DNA of 64,000 nucleotides, from assembly GCA_933228895.1 (NCBI GenBank), contig OW121856.1, positions 103,825,027-103,889,026 on the forward strand. Reading direction: 5' to 3'. The notes beneath the pieces were generated by a model that saw nothing but the letters and a program-made list of their open reading frames with translations, ran no database searches and had not been told where the DNA came from. Made by a program: the position numbers and the translations under genes. Of the stretch, positions 46,144 through 59,995 are shown piece after piece; the stretch's first letter is position 1, and each line of letters begins with the position of its first letter. Source of the DNA: Platycnemis pennipes. Lineage: Eukaryota; Arthropoda; Insecta; Odonata; Platycnemididae.

Positions 46144-46919
46144 ATCCAAAATATTTTTCTCCCAATATACACAATAATTATCCATTTCTAGTCCTATATT
46201 TTCACCCACGCAATAAAAATATTCCACTTCTTCTTGCTAATGCCCTCAAACTCTAATATTGAGACTCTGCATGGGATATGATAGCTATATAACTCTTTGT
46301 CCTTGTTTATGGAATTAGGCCAACATAATGCGTACTGAAAAGTTTTCTAAATTCATGAAACAACATTTGCAAACTATTCTTCAGTTATCATTTGTAATAG
46401 CGTTTTGAATGGTTCAAATGGAGCAATTCCCTTCAAGGCATTGAATTAGGAGAGTCTGAGATAGTTTTAATATAATTTGGTGAAAACCAATGAAGAGCTA
46501 AAAAACAAGCAGGCTATTGTATTTCCAGGGGAACGCATTCCTCAACGCTCCCAACAAAACGCTCCATGACTTGCAGAATAAATAAGTCCCTTTGGAGAAT
46601 GAATAAGTACTCTCCCATTGGAAATGCTTACTCAATGGCATTCAATGCGGCACTTTTATGCCAATGAAAAATGCCGTAGTTATAACTCTGAGACTTGGAA
46701 TTAGAGACCATTGCTCAAGCCATCTCAGCAACCCAATCCGTATATGCAATATTATCTCATTATAAATCATGCTTTGGGCATGTTTAAATAATTTAAATGT
46801 CTAATTTACGTTTAAAATCAGAATTTTCAGAAGAATCACACTGAAAGCCCTTTCGTTCTTAATATACGGTATCGTCTCATTTACAGGCCAATGCCAAATG
46901 TCAATGAAAATGCCAATGG
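46144..46919. other. No feature seen
   Basis: AT-rich. The extension of the LINE-A reading frame upstream of the target-site duplication (to 46172) is flanking DNA and not part of the element. Confidence 0.45.
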
Positions 46920-47174
46920 AATTTTTCCCCCATACTAGAAGAGAACAGAATATGCAGCGTAGCAAAGGGATAGGTAGGGGAAATATTTTAGAGTAGTCTG
47001 TAGTGCATGATGCATGTATTAATCCCTTAAATACTATAGATACTAGCAATCTAGTTGCATGAGTCCCTATAGTTGCTTGTTTGCATGACGGTAGTGCATA
47101 CTTGGTGATCTTCACCCCCTACCACACGCCCTCGCGGTGGCTTGCAGGGTATCGTGTAGATGTAGATGTAGATA
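46920..47174 (+). mobile_element. LINE-B 3' UTR fragment
   Basis: Runs from 'ggaatttttcccccatacta' through 'tagagtagtctgtagtgcat' to the (GTAGAT)n end at 47155-47174. It is very close to the nested copy at 30869-31128 and to 11.69-11.94 kb. It contains only UTR. The minus frame across it is not a gene. Confidence 0.9.
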
Positions 47175-48240
47175 GGCATTCACCTCCAAAAAGATGATAT
47201 AACTTGGAGGGAAAGGAGCATTATACCACCACAATGAAACGACAACGAGACCCCACCGTCATGCCTGACTTACAGCCTTCCATTTCATTCCAAAACAAGA
47301 CGTTTATATTCTATGTCGGCGATCAGCGATCAGTTCAATCACAGCCCCGGACTTTCCACCTCTCCCACCCTCATTCCTGCCACCCCAGCTCCTAAACGCA
47401 AGACAAACTCCATCAAGGCACCGCTCCCCCTAGTAGGACCGCACCCGTCTACCACTACGCGACGCCTTGCACTCTGCAGACATTCCCTTTTCACCGTCCC
47501 CCACTTCGCCTCTGGACCGAAAGCCAGCCAGCCTCCCGCTCCTCCCCATCGCAACCGAACCACCCCCAGCGCCCAACTCCTCTCACTCTTTCAGATCTCC
47601 CTCGCCTCTTCGTCGCGTCCCACAGTATGCGTGGGGAATCTCAAATGGCCTCCTCTCCCGTCATGCCTCCCCTCTCCGCCAGAACATCCCCCTCCCCTGC
47701 AGCATCCCCCTGACACTCTCACCCCCTCGCGCCGCATCGAGAATATCCCCCCGCCACCACCGCACCTTCCTCCGCCAACACTGCCACCCCTCTCCCCTAC
47801 GCAGCATACATATTAACACAATGCTCTCCCATCTCACCCCCGTCTCCTCCAGCATCCGACCAACCCTCCCGCCCTCTCTTCCACATCTCCACCCCCGATA
47901 TACCCTATACACCACGTACCACCCAAAACAGCCCTCTGCCCTCTCCCTTACTCCACCAACCCTCTCCTACGTGCCCACACCACCCACGTATTCTTTCCCT
48001 CCCGTCTTCCCACGCTCCCGAGCCTGAAGACCCTACACTCCCGCCTGAGGAACCCCCAGACCTCCTTCCCTTTCCCCATCAGCGTCTCCTTCTTCCATCC
48101 AAGACGCCTCACTCCACGCTTCTTTTAGTGTCTCCTCACCCTTCGACCTCCCCAGAGCCAAGGCACGCCGTCAAATTCTCTCCTCCGAACTCTCCGTCCA
48201 TCCCCTCCCTCCACCGAGTTCGTTTTCCGATGTCGAGTCC
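47175..48240. other. Longest pyrimidine-rich GC island
   Basis: C/T-rich + strand from about 47330 to 48235. It carries frames of 167 and 186 codons in two different phases over the same bases (47313-47816, 47467-48027), both rich in Pro, Ser and His. Simultaneous openness in several phases points to composition and not coding. A degraded LINE ORF1 is an alternative that I cannot support. Confidence 0.6.
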
Positions 48241-51200
48241 TCGAGTGTAAATAAAAGTATCGGGTCTTCCGTGAGAGTTCATGCCACGGTCTACGGCGGG
48301 TGATGAAGTCAGACATGGTGAAAGTTTGACGCTATAGTCCTGGGCGTGGTGATGACGCGAGGACTTGTGCCCTTTTTATCGAAAGCTTGATGGAATTAGG
48401 GAAGGGTTTCGCCGATGCATGCTTCATTAAGAAAGCTTCACAGAACACTCCGTTAGTCCTTAGGGTTTGGTCGACTTACTGCAGGAAAGTAGAGGGGTGA
48501 ATGTTTTGAATCCAGCTAAGGTGATAGAACGCTTTATGATGCAATGAGTGCTCTACAACCGTTTTAGCCATGAAATTGAAATTCGAAATAAACACTCGTG
48601 ATAAAAAAAACTAAGTTAGACGGCTGATCTTCCTCATTCGCTCCCCTATAAGTACCCTTAAAACGAGCCTCCGATGTTTTCCCCTCCATATTGTATCGTC
48701 AAAAGGGTTCAAGGTTATACACATTTGTAGAACGGTCTAAAAAGCGGATAAAAGAGGCACTAAAACATGCTTTGCACGAAAATCATAGTATGAAGAAACG
48801 AAAATGTGTCGTTCTGTCATAATAAAACCCTTCCGATTGGGAGCTTATGAATGTAAAACATTTCTGACTTTATCATTTTTTCTGTATCGCACACTTTGAG
48901 CAAGAAGATTCGATTGTGGATAAAAGTATTTAGATAAAAAATCCACCTCGGCCATTCTTAATTTTGCTCAGCTAGATTGGTAGAAAATTTAAAATTGTGC
49001 ATGTTTATCTCAGAATGTAACTGGAATAAATCGTTCCCTTTCGCAAGAGTGCTCTAAGGCCACTTATCTGTGCAAGGAAGTCCAAGTTTCACGAATAAGC
49101 TACCTGCCTCTTACGCTACCACGAGCGCATCAAGATAGGTGTCTGGGAAGTTTTTCATGGTCCCTTTTATCCCACGCCGGACAAATAACTTTGCATAATT
49201 ATCAATTATAATTTACCACTCTCGAACCATTTTATAGTACCCTTGAACTTTGCACGTTAAGTGGAGGTATATCTTAAAGTGCTGGTCGTGAAAAAAATCT
49301 GGCATCACATTGACTCCGCTATTTCTCGAGCTGCAAGAATTTTTTCCATACTTTTATCGCTTTTGCGTGAGTCTCAACTTCATTCGTTGTACAAGTTATA
49401 TGTCTTCACTTTCGGGAGATAAAAAACCTTATAACCCATTTAGAATTCTCTCTTTGGTTACGTTGCTTCGCTTTGAGCTTGCTTGTGTTTCATAACCTGA
49501 TTTTTTTCTGTACGTTAAAATACATTCTTGCTTTATTTTTCTCTCTTTAAACTAGGTCTGCATATGCAATCAACGTAAATATTAACAGGTAGAGAGTATT
49601 TGTAGTATAAACCATGCGTTTTTAGCCATATCACACCATCTAAATTTAACAACGTATATTAATCCTTAACTATGCCTTATACTTGTACAAGACGTCCCAG
49701 TGCAGATGGTATTTCAACCCGCGCCCTTTGGGTTGCTTGGCCAGTCTTACCAACCTCTGTTGCAAGCTTTTGGGTTTAGAGTTAGTTTCCTTTATCCCAT
49801 AATATATATTCTTTATAAACGTGTATTTGTACCTCTCCTTCAAGGATTTTCTTTATGGTGATGCGAATACTTATACAAGTAAGATGGAACAGGGAATAAA
49901 CATAATTAATATCAATGAAATATTCTTGTCTGTTGCGTGTCCTTTAGGTGGATCCACCAAATTATGAAGTAGATGTCATTTTTGTGAAAATTTCAGGACA
50001 CATCATTTTTTGGCCCATCTATCGATTGGCAATAAAATAATTTAGCCGTTCCATAATATATTTGAAGAAAAAATACGTTGAAAATCAGATATTTTATACG
50101 TGGCTATACGGCAGAGCATGGCTCTTGCAGTAAAATTTGTAGATTAATAATGAAAAGAGAAATGTCGTTTTGACGAAAAACTAATATAAGATGCGCAATG
50201 TTATGTAGAATTTAGCATTGTAAAAAAGTGCTCGCCTTACCACACTTGTTTAATTGATATTAATAAATTTTTGCTCGAAAAAAAGCAGAAAAGCCTTAGT
50301 TACATGAAAGTGGCGCTACAGTATGTTGTTATCATTGGCAACGCTACTTGTGACGGAACGTGCTTACAAGCCTATTTACTATCTTAAGTAAGGAACCTTA
50401 CCTCCTTCTTATTATTTTTATACTTTAAATAGTTCATTGGTTATAGACAGGGTGTAATTAATACCAATGATTCCAACTGGTAGCAGGGTCATTGTTGCAA
50501 AAAGTTTTCAAAAATATCAATATTAATGAAATTCAAAACAAAGAGTTGTATTTGCAAGGGAATAGTTTAAATCAAAGTAAGAATATATTTAACCTATTTT
50601 AGAATGCGTATTAGTGGGATTGAGCATGCATTCTCACGTTGTAAATTAAACGTGGCAACATCACGTCAGCCATGTTTCGAAGTCAAAATGAGTTAAAAGA
50701 GCTTCTAAAAAATAGAATGCAACTACAACGCGCTATAAAATAGCATACTCATACAACACTTGTAAATGCGTTATTACCCTATAGATGATTTTCCTTATAG
50801 ATGTTTTTCTGGATCAGTATTAATTCATTAAATAACATAGCTCTTTTACCGGAGTTTGAATTGCGAAGTCACGGTGGAACCTCCTTAAGGGTATTGTTGA
50901 TTTGCTTTGACCGTGAAAAGCACCTGCTGCCGTTCTCCGCATTGCTGAGTGACTGATGTTGATTTGCTGACCAGCGCCATGGTCATCGAGGGAAATTCCT
51001 CCGCTGTTGATTTTGCGCCGCTGTGGCTTCCGTCGACCGTATCGTCGCCATAAACATGCTACTGCGCCGAACCATAAGGGGATTCCCACCCAACAACGCT
51101 GAAGCATTTATCAACACCGTTATCGGGCAATCAGTATGACGCATCACCGGCGAACGACCATGCTAAATGACAAATCTATGGGCGAGTGAGTAGAAATGTT

Positions 51201-52652
51201 GCTGTAGCAATTTTTTATCTCCTGATTACCGAGTAAAGAAAGGTAAGGAAAGGAAGGCTGTTATTGGGTTTAAATTAATAAATATCTAAGAGGATATGGC
51301 AATGATATTTCCAAGAGAGTTATCGATTTAAATGTCGTCCAGTTAAATATGACCGATTGGATGCTTGCCCTCTCCTCGTGGCTGGCTTATCCAGCTAAAT
51401 TGACATGATGAGCGATTTATTAAACAGTGAGCGCTATCCAGCACTATTTTGCCTGATAGATTGTCACCAACAGCTACATCGAATGAAAATACAAACCCTT
51501 CCGGGTATTCCTTTTCCGTTAATCTGAAGAACGTTATTAAACAAATCCACTCTAAAGAATATAGTCAGGTAAGCTCCGTAAAAATTGAATTTGGTTTTGC
51601 TACTTGTAATTCATAGCATTTACAACAAGACTTAAAGGCTAAGTCTTCACTTATACGCCCGAATTAATAATGATTATAGTCTTAAATCAACATAAATCCA
51701 ACGGTCATTTTTTGGATTGTGAAATCATCGTTATTTTGTTGAACCTAAAGTACGCTACCTATAATCTGCGCTACAATGACATTGTCTTTATAATAATCTC
51801 AATGCCAAAGAGTAACATTAAATAGGGGAGAGATAAAACTGGTTGTATGGTCAAAGTACCCTGAGGTTTAAGTAAATTTAACAACAGAGTTTACATTCGT
51901 CTTTCTCGGAGTTCTTCTTTGGCTTCTCCGTAGGTTTTTTTTACTCTCCAAACCATTGCTGGTTTTAGCGATTTCCACAGTGGAATAAATAGATCAACTG
52001 GTTCGCTTTCAGTTTCCAAGGACCGGTTTTATTACGTCTGGTCAACGTTAAACATCAGTTCATGAGGTCATCAACTTTACGGTCAGTTGCTGACATATCT
52101 ATTATAAAACCTACATTGAGCAGACTATCAATTCAACGTGAATACCATAAGTTCAAATCCGCAGCCATAAACAAACTTCTTAAATATTTGACCGAACATT
52201 TTAAAACTGGTCCCAGGTGTTTGTAGCTGGAATTTTATTTCAGGGAGTGCCCGAATAGAATGACTGTCATACTGTTCGAACCTTAAATCCCCAGATCGAT
52301 TTAGTTTTTTTTCCACATGGTCCTAATCCCTCTAAGTATCTAGCTGTTGAACTAGGTTTTGAGGTGCTCAAACTTTTAAGTAACATTTGGGTGGTCTAAT
52401 CTTACTTAATCCTAATCCTAAGGCAAACTCATGGCCATCGTCAAGGATGGCTTATCCAAAGCAAACACATAGCCATTTTCAAAGGTGGGATAAGGGCTGG
52501 GCGTTACTTTACCGCGGCCGGCCTGTTTCCTGAACCCATAGATGCAGTGAGTCTCAAATGGTGCGAGAAACCTATACTTGAAAATGGCATTGCAAGGGTA
52601 CATCATGAATCAACGACAGCAGAAATCCGAAGAATGGCTCCATTCTTAAGTG
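48241..52652. other. Unique sequence, no supported feature
   Basis: Mostly AT-rich. 50830-51130 is GC-richer with a 95-codon minus frame (50820-51107) lacking recognisable motifs. 52430-52600 has a duplicated idea ('catggccatcgtcaaggatggctta' and 'catagccattttcaaaggtgg'), perhaps a decayed small repeat. No RNA gene seen. Confidence 0.4.
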
Positions 52653-53040
52653 TTATGAGTCTGGGGAGGTTCGATGCATTAAGCACCCTTGGATCACCGT
52701 ATTGTGTAGTTGCAGGGCCTTAATCCCTTCTGAGAGCCCTGCCTTTTCTCCAACTCTCTTGCCTCCCCGTCCCAGAAGGACACCATCTCCCCACAGCCGG
52801 TGTTCCCCAACCCTCCCATGCTTGCTCAAAACCCCTCGCGTTCCTCTCCAATTTCCTCCCTTCATATCACCCCTGCATCCTCCCTATTCCTTTGGAGCGT
52901 ACACCCCCTGAAACTTTCCCCCTCTACCCTGCCGTATTCCCTGTTCTCTGACTTCAGATCCCTGCCGTTTTCACCCCTCTCCCCTCCTTTTAGCCCCAGT
53001 TGGTCCTTCCCAACGTTAGGTACAAGACCTGTGCCTTGAG
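52653..53040. other. Pyrimidine-rich island
   Basis: C/T-rich on + from about 52720 to 53010, with parallel low-complexity frames. No gene called. Confidence 0.55.
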
Positions 53041-54254
53041 ATAAATAATGTTAAACACTCGTCCATACTATAGGTACTTGATTGCTCAAACCAACTACTC
53101 ATGTTGTGGTAGCATTATTGCGAAACACGTTGGCCGTTGAGTACCGAATATTCCGTTATTCTCTAAACTACGCCATCATGTCGCGTTAACCTATCAATGG
53201 CTTTGTAAGTGTCTTATCATAAAGACCTAGCAAATATGGGTGGAATAGTGTTATGATAACCCAAATAAGGTAATAAATATTTATGCACCCTTAACATGCA
53301 GAGTAGGATCGCCATTATAGCATACGAAGGAGAAGAAATGATTATTTTTTGTAAGGCAGGACTGATTCCACTTACTATTTAAATTATTGTGATACGGTAC
53401 GAGAAGGTAGAATAATAGTATTTTTGCTACAATATTTCTGTTTCTATGCACCTTATTTTAAATTCAAAATGACGGTAATTTGGAGTTTCTGTGATCATTT
53501 TGAGTATCAAGAAAACATTATAATTCAATGAAGCTCTCTTCCCTTCTAGATGTTGTAACGTCTGATATTTGTTTTGTTTGCTTGGGAGATGTTGGTGGGT
53601 TGCTGGTGGAGTGAAGCCTGGGGAAGTTGAAGTGTTGTGGTTGTTGATTTTTGTGGAGAGGAAGAATAAAGGAGAGTCTGATAAGAAGCGTTTTCTTTAT
53701 TGAAATTAGTGTTATCTCGTAATATTTGCCCGACGTTACAATGTAAAAAATAAAAATTACACTATCTTCCCGTATTTTACTGCAGCACATTGATTACATC
53801 TTCTCTTTATTACTCTCCCCTCTTCCGCATATTAATTGATTGTGTTACAATATTTTCCGCTCAAAAAACCCTTATTTATATGAGAAGTTACCGGCAACTT
53901 CGGTTATTCCGCTCTTAAATAGGATAGAGCACTTGGGAGGGGATGATATTTAGAGTGAGATGGAAGAGTGAAGAGAATCCTGTCTTTGACAACAGCATAT
54001 ACTCAAAGAAAGATCTCATCCCATGAGTCCACGTTTTCCCGTTCTCCCCAGCGACCCAAGTTACGAAATTGAAGTGTTTTACACCCAATGCTAATTTAGA
54101 GATCATTTAGTTTCTGGAAAAGCTACCGATGCGACCATTTGAGTCCGGAACTTTTTGAAATGAGTGGTGCATATATTAACCACACGCATCCCCCAGATCT
54201 ACTTTCTTTGCATTGTATCATTAGCTTCCTCATCACCTCCATCTTGAGAAAAAC
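53041..54254. other. No supported feature
   Basis: AT-rich. 'gcgaaacacgttgg' near 53128 resembles the GAAA/stem III side of a hammerhead but lacks an intact CTGANGA. Confidence 0.4.
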
Positions 54255-55075
54255 TCACTGATGCACATTGCACCCCGAGAAACATTCTTTCTTTGCACAC
54301 CAAAGTTCCCTTTCCTTCTTTCCTCTCCAGAACCAACTCGGTGTCATCCTCGTAAGAAGTCCTTTACTCTTTTTGGCTCCTTAACATCCCAACTCCCCGG
54401 AACTCCAGCCCCTAACCACTTCTTGGCACCCACCTTCGGAACACCCCAGTTCCCACACCACCCTTCCCCCTCTCCCGGAACCCGTCGCCCAACCAAGTTT
54501 CCCTCAGCTGCCCGAAGATACCCCCTCCCCACCCTCCGCACTACGGCGACAGCATCCAGGAAAATGCTCAAAGGGTGTTAAGAAGGCTTTTTAGGCCTCG
54601 CCATAACGGCATGCCTTACGGCTATAACTTTGGTTTCAAAACTACCGCACCCTCCTCCCCGCCCTCGTCCACCTTCCATCACAATCTCCGCTTAGTCGCA
54701 TACACTCCCTCATCCATCCCCTCGCCCCCGTTTTCCATCCCCCGCTCCCACAAAACTCCTCTCTCTCTCTCCCAAGTCACCCTCCCTCCTTAACCTTGCC
54801 TCCTCCTCAAGCTAACCCTCATCCGCCATACCCCTTCCTTCAACCCCCACGCCCTCACCCTAATAACTCAAGTCTCCTCGCCACCCTTACCCTGCCATTA
54901 TATCTCTCCCCACTCCCTTTCGCCGCCCTCCCCATCCTCTTCCTTCCCTCATTTATCGCTCCTCCCCACGTTTCCCTCATCTCTTATCCTTTTCCTCCTC
55001 GTTAGCCGTATCTTCCCCTCTTACCCTATCTCCCAACTCCCTCGCCCACCCACCCCAGGTCCCGACGGTGCGGAT
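54255..55075. other. Pyrimidine-rich GC island
   Basis: C/T-rich + strand over about 800 bp with several parallel frames (54261-54581, 54575-54793, 54796-55005), all Pro/Ser-rich and without motifs. Confidence 0.6.
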
Positions 55076-55200
55076 TAGGTTTTTGGTTGTTGGATTCATC
55101 TCCTGTTTTCCCAGAGGTCGCGGGTTCAAATATCACTAACAGCAAGGACATGGCGATTTATCTTTGGTGAGTAAAGCACTTTTCTTTTCAACAAGCTCAG
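55076..55200 (+). repeat. Possible tRNA-related SINE head
   Basis: 'gaggtcgcgggttcaaatat' has a B-box-like GGTTCAAATAT at about 55120-55130. Upstream A-box match is poor and no second copy of the body was found. Confidence 0.25.
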
Positions 55201-57119
55201 CCTCTCATGTTTAATTGACTTTAATTTGACGAAACTCTTCCACGGTGCGGCAGTTTAGCTGAACTATATTTTCAGGAGGCACTTGCGTTATCGTGGGATA
55301 ATTTGTGACACAACTCCTTGCCACACTTTGAGGTATTTTCGTGAGAGGCTTATATTATGTTAGTTATGACGCATGCTCCATTTATACCTATTAATTGCTA
55401 CTAGCTTATGGTTCAAGTTTTAACAAGTCACCCCATGATATTCAATATCTAGGGCCACAACTGACAGTCCCCATTAGTTGAACGATTGTATACAAATTCG
55501 AGAGGCCAATGCAGAAAATTAAGTTGGTATCCACCATGAAAACGAAAGAATAGAGTTTTAAATTACTGGATATTTATGTGAAGGAAATGTATTTGGACTT
55601 AAGTATATACTTGCAAATTAAGGGTAATAAAGGTTATGACGAACTGTGTATAAAAGTAAAATTTTTAAAAAGTTTAAAAATAATTTTTTTAATTTTTTAA
55701 ACCCAGGGCAAGTAGGAGTAGCCAACATAAGCCTTCACATGCAAAAGGATGACTATGTCGAGTATGTTTCCTTACGCTTGCCTTATTCTGTTATGCCAAC
55801 GGCTCTATAAATTTATGTGAGAACGAGGGACATTTACTCTCCTCACGCAAAGAGGTCATTAAGGTAGGATAAGATCACAATTAATATAATAGCGTTCGTG
55901 AAATGAGAATGTATGCTTGTAACCGTAATTCCACGTAATAGCATGACGTTAGTGGAGATATCATTCCACTATGAACCCACATATCTTTGCAGCACACCGA
56001 GTGACTTTACGTGGAGTTTTTAGCGTGATGCATTGAAAATAAACAGCTTAAGTAATTTATATTTCAGCACTTAGCTACAGCAGACTAATTAAATTCTTAC
56101 TTTGGGTAACATTTGGGACAACAATTTTTTTTAAACCGATGGGTACCTCCAGAAAAACCTATGCACACGTATGATAACGGAATATTCTTTTTTCCTAAAA
56201 TAAAATCGATAAAATAAGGTGTATTGGCCCAGTGCATTTTCAGGTAAATTTGAAACAAATTCACTATACATTGTCATGGTTTGAAAATTATTTTAAATCG
56301 GAACCCATTCAGTAGAAAATTAATGGGTTCCTAAATTTTGTAAGGCATTTGAGAATATTTTCCTTCGTTAATAATAAAGAGATGCACGAAGTGTTGTAGC
56401 AGTTTATAAATCCTAGGGACAAGATAAATATGAAACAAGTAGTGGATATTTGAGTGGCATAAAAGGAGTCTGCTGATTAAAAGAGGGAAAATGCCTACAA
56501 TGCTCAACGTACTAAGTACCTACTATAATGGAGCAGAATTGGATTTTTCTAACCCAGGCTAGTAATTTTCATCATCGTTAATAAAATGTGGAATTATTCG
56601 TTTATCTCTATTAGGAAGTTTCATTGATGAATACGATTTCCTCCCAACCTTGCGCTAAAATAAATTCACACCCAATGAATTTCAGCCTGAAATTCACGCA
56701 ATGCTCAGTCTTACTAACTGCTGAAATGGATCCAATCAGATATTTCCGAGCAAAACCTGTAATTTTCGACACTTTTAATAAAATTTTTAATGTGTCATTT
56801 GGTTATAAATGAAAAAGGTACGTTGATGGGATAGATTTCATCTCAATCTTAGGCTGAAACACATTCAATTACATGTGTGACTTTCTACTTTCTATTTCTC
56901 TCTATTCCTGCTGTTTATCTAGCCCGAGCATCGAACGAGATTTATGTCCCCCAAATGAGAGCTCGTACGATAATTCCAGTTGGCAATCCCAGTGTCAAAT
57001 TGAGCTGAAACTCGTGAGCCAGACTTCCGGCAATAATAGCTCCAAAAACCACTGAATGTGGTCAGCTTATCATCGAGGCCATTGCAGCCGTGGAATTTTT
57101 ACGCTCGAGTACCAAGCGG
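55201..57119. other. No feature seen
   Basis: AT-rich unique sequence. Confidence 0.45.
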
Positions 57120-57760
57120 ATTATAATTTCGACGTCTTCCGCCGCATCGTCCATTCTTCCCTTTTCCTCCCCAATTTGAGCCATATCTCTCCCCCACTCT
57201 CCATCTCCTTCGCCATCGCTCATAATTTCCGTACCCGAATTGTCAACCCCCTCGTAGCCGCTCCTCCAATCCTCCCCCCATCGTTCCCTCGAGGAGACTT
57301 CCCCACCCCCGCCGCGCTAAACCTGAACCCCCATCACCCTCCCGGCCCTTTTCGCATCCTCTTCCTCGCCTGTTTCTCCCACCCTCTACTCCGGTTTCCA
57401 CATTTATCTCAACCTATCATGCGCACCCTTGCTCTTCAACTCATACGTACTGCCCCATTCCCAGCCTCTCCCCAAAGCCCCGTGGAGTCGACTCGGAATT
57501 CCTCGCCATTTGACTAAAACCACCCGTTCTCCCTTTCACCCTTCGCCCCTTCCTCCCTCCCCGCTCTCCAACACCCCCTAAACCTCCCTCTCACCCTCCG
57601 CTTCGTGGCTGGAGATGAAAACGCGAGCCCTTCCCCGCGGATCGACAACCGGGGTCATTTCGCTCGCTCCCGTAACTAACCCTGCAATTTTGTTAATTAA
57701 AGTAAAGCGCCACTGCCCTCTGAGCTCTTCCACTCGTTCCGATGCGATGTCGGTTCCCAT
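57120..57760. other. Pyrimidine-rich GC island
   Basis: C/T-rich + strand from about 57140 to 57600. The 153-codon frame 57056-57517 spans it and is rich in Pro, Ser, His and Leu, with no motif. The short minus frame 57578-57760 is also unsupported. Confidence 0.55.
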
Positions 57761-59759
57761 CTAACTCACGCGCGGAGAGGCCGGGAGGCGGGAATAAATT
57801 TCGGGATAGACGAGCTGGAGTTTGGATTAAATTTGCATTAATCGCAGAACGTCCCTCATCAAAGACAAACATTTTTGACCGTGAACTGCATTCATTGGTG
57901 GGCTAGAAGATTGGATACGTGAAGTTCCTTTCATTTAAATAAGAATTATTAGCATGAAAGTAAAGGAATATGTTAGGATTTACGTCACGTTATGTTGCAT
58001 CGAGGCAGAGACATTAATAAATACATTGGAAACATTTTTGCACCCTTGCATTACTTAAGAAGGACAATGTACGAGTTTTAAATGCCCATTTTTCAAAAGA
58101 ATAAAGGGTAACGAGAAAAAGTAAAACTAATGATAGAAAACAGTATCTTTTCGGTTTCTTATTTTTGACTTCATAGAATGAAATGATCGGCTCTTCACCG
58201 TTGCTGTATCTTATGTGATGAGATATAAAACTAAAGGAAGTGAAATAGTATTATAATGTCTGTTAAAGAGGCCCTAATTTGGGTATAATAGGCAATGTGA
58301 TTACAATTAGACTGTACGATTATAAGGATTTCATTTTCCTGTTTATTAAATACATCTAATAGCACATTATTAAACTTTTATTATCTGCATGACGGCGTTT
58401 ATCACGGAAACATTTTTAAATCAAGATTATGTGATAAATTGCAAAAATTGAGTAATGTAAGGAGCGTATTAATAAGGTTATGTAGCAAAGATTTCACTGT
58501 CTAAACACTGAGCTTATACCTGAGACCAAAAAAAATCACAATGTTCTCGTCACGATTAGAACCCGTGATCATTTAGTTTTCTAGCCTGTTTACTGTGACC
58601 TAAAAATACTTAGCCATGAGATATTGCGTGGAATGTCCATTGTCAAATTTTAAAGAATATTTGGTACAATCATGATTATTCTTGCAAAATCCTATGCTCG
58701 TGGGAAGCATTTTGGTCATCGGTCAGTTCTAAAGTTCTGGTATTAAATGTCTAGCACAAAGAATATATTGTTCTATTCAGCTAGGAATTTGACATGCTAA
58801 GTTTAAAACTTAAATTTTTATGGTGAAAAACTGAGGAAATGATTTATGGTAGAATGTAATACATATAACTTAAGCATTAGTAATTCTACGCGAGTAGAAA
58901 TTCGGTTTGGTATGGTAACCCACATTTGGTAGCATCAATTCATATGCTAGGGACTGTCTATTATTGCGTCGTGCCATTTATAAAAAGTACCATACATTTC
59001 CTAGCGATGCCCAAATGGGTTTAACCCTTTACACCAAATAAAATGTTGGTGTAGGATTATAACATTTTAAGTCATATGGCTTAATAGGTATCATGCTTAA
59101 TTTTCCGGATGGAACACGTTTTAATGCTTCTGTTCCACTGAATGATTACTGCTCATATAAAATTTAAAATTCACGTTCTGATCAACTTCATTATCATTGT
59201 TAAGTTAATGGTGGTCTATCCACTTCAATTGATATCTGGAAAAAAAATCGACCCCACTCATTTTGTTGGGGCCTATGATTTTCCGTTTTGAAGTACGCGG
59301 ATCCGGCCATTGTCAGGGCACAGAAGTCGTTTCGCGCCATCAATTTGCATCAGCGCCAGAGATCAAAACCTAATCACCAAGCCCCGATGCTTTGTGTGTG
59401 GTCGGTCGGTGCCCGCGAACGGAGGTTTATCCATCGGGAAAATCACCCAGTGGGCTTATCCTACCTTGCATACGACTCGATCTGGCGTAATGCCTCTCAC
59501 ACTCCGAACCCCTGATCCACACTGGTACCCTAACCACAAAAAAAAGAAACCCTCTCTCACATTCCCGGGTCGCGTGCACAAAAAAGGGGCATTACTCGAC
59601 CGGATCCTCGCAAATTTCACCGAGTATAATTTCACGGTCCGAATAGATAGGTCCGTGGTTATGGCAGCCACGCTCTGGGACTAATGAGGAGTACCTACTA
59701 GCAGCCGGAAGAAAAGCGCTTTGGGCGTAAATTTTGTGCGATTCCTAAAAAACGCATAT
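57761..59759. other. No supported gene; GC-richer ORF at 59288-59684
   Basis: 57760-59280 is AT-rich; a B-box-like minus-strand 'gggttctaatcg' at about 58555 is unconfirmed. 59288-59684 is GC-richer with two overlapping plus frames (75 and 124 codons). The longer includes FVCGRSVPANGGLSIGKITQ and a lysine run; I recognise no family. Confidence 0.4.
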
Positions 59760-59995
59760 CAACTCTTCCTCCGCTATTCTTGTCTCCCTTTCTCCCTTCC
59801 TTTTTCCCCTTGGTACATGATATTCTCTTCTTTTTCCTGCCTTTGCATCCTCCACCCTTCCCTTCCTCTCATCCTATAGCCAAGTTTTCTTCCTGTCACA
59901 GCCCGCGTTCCTCTTCCTCGCCCTCTTCCATCATATCTCTCCCATCACCTCCTGATCCCGCACTCCTCAATCATTCCCCTAAAAGCCTCATTTGC
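59760..59995. other. Pyrimidine-rich island
   Basis: C/T-rich on +. The frame 59780-60082 is Pro/Ser-rich low complexity. Confidence 0.5.

Noticed and set aside
47313..48027. Two long plus-strand ORFs (167 and 186 codons)
   Set aside because: They overlap in different phases in C/T-rich DNA with few stop codons, the products are Pro/Ser-rich without motifs, and similar frames appear in every pyrimidine island.
53090..53155. gcgaaacacgttgg as a hammerhead relic
   Set aside because: Only the GAAA side is present. The CTGANGA side would need several changes.
58480..58625. Minus-strand B-box-like sequence
   Set aside because: Poor A box, no cloverleaf and no matching body elsewhere here.
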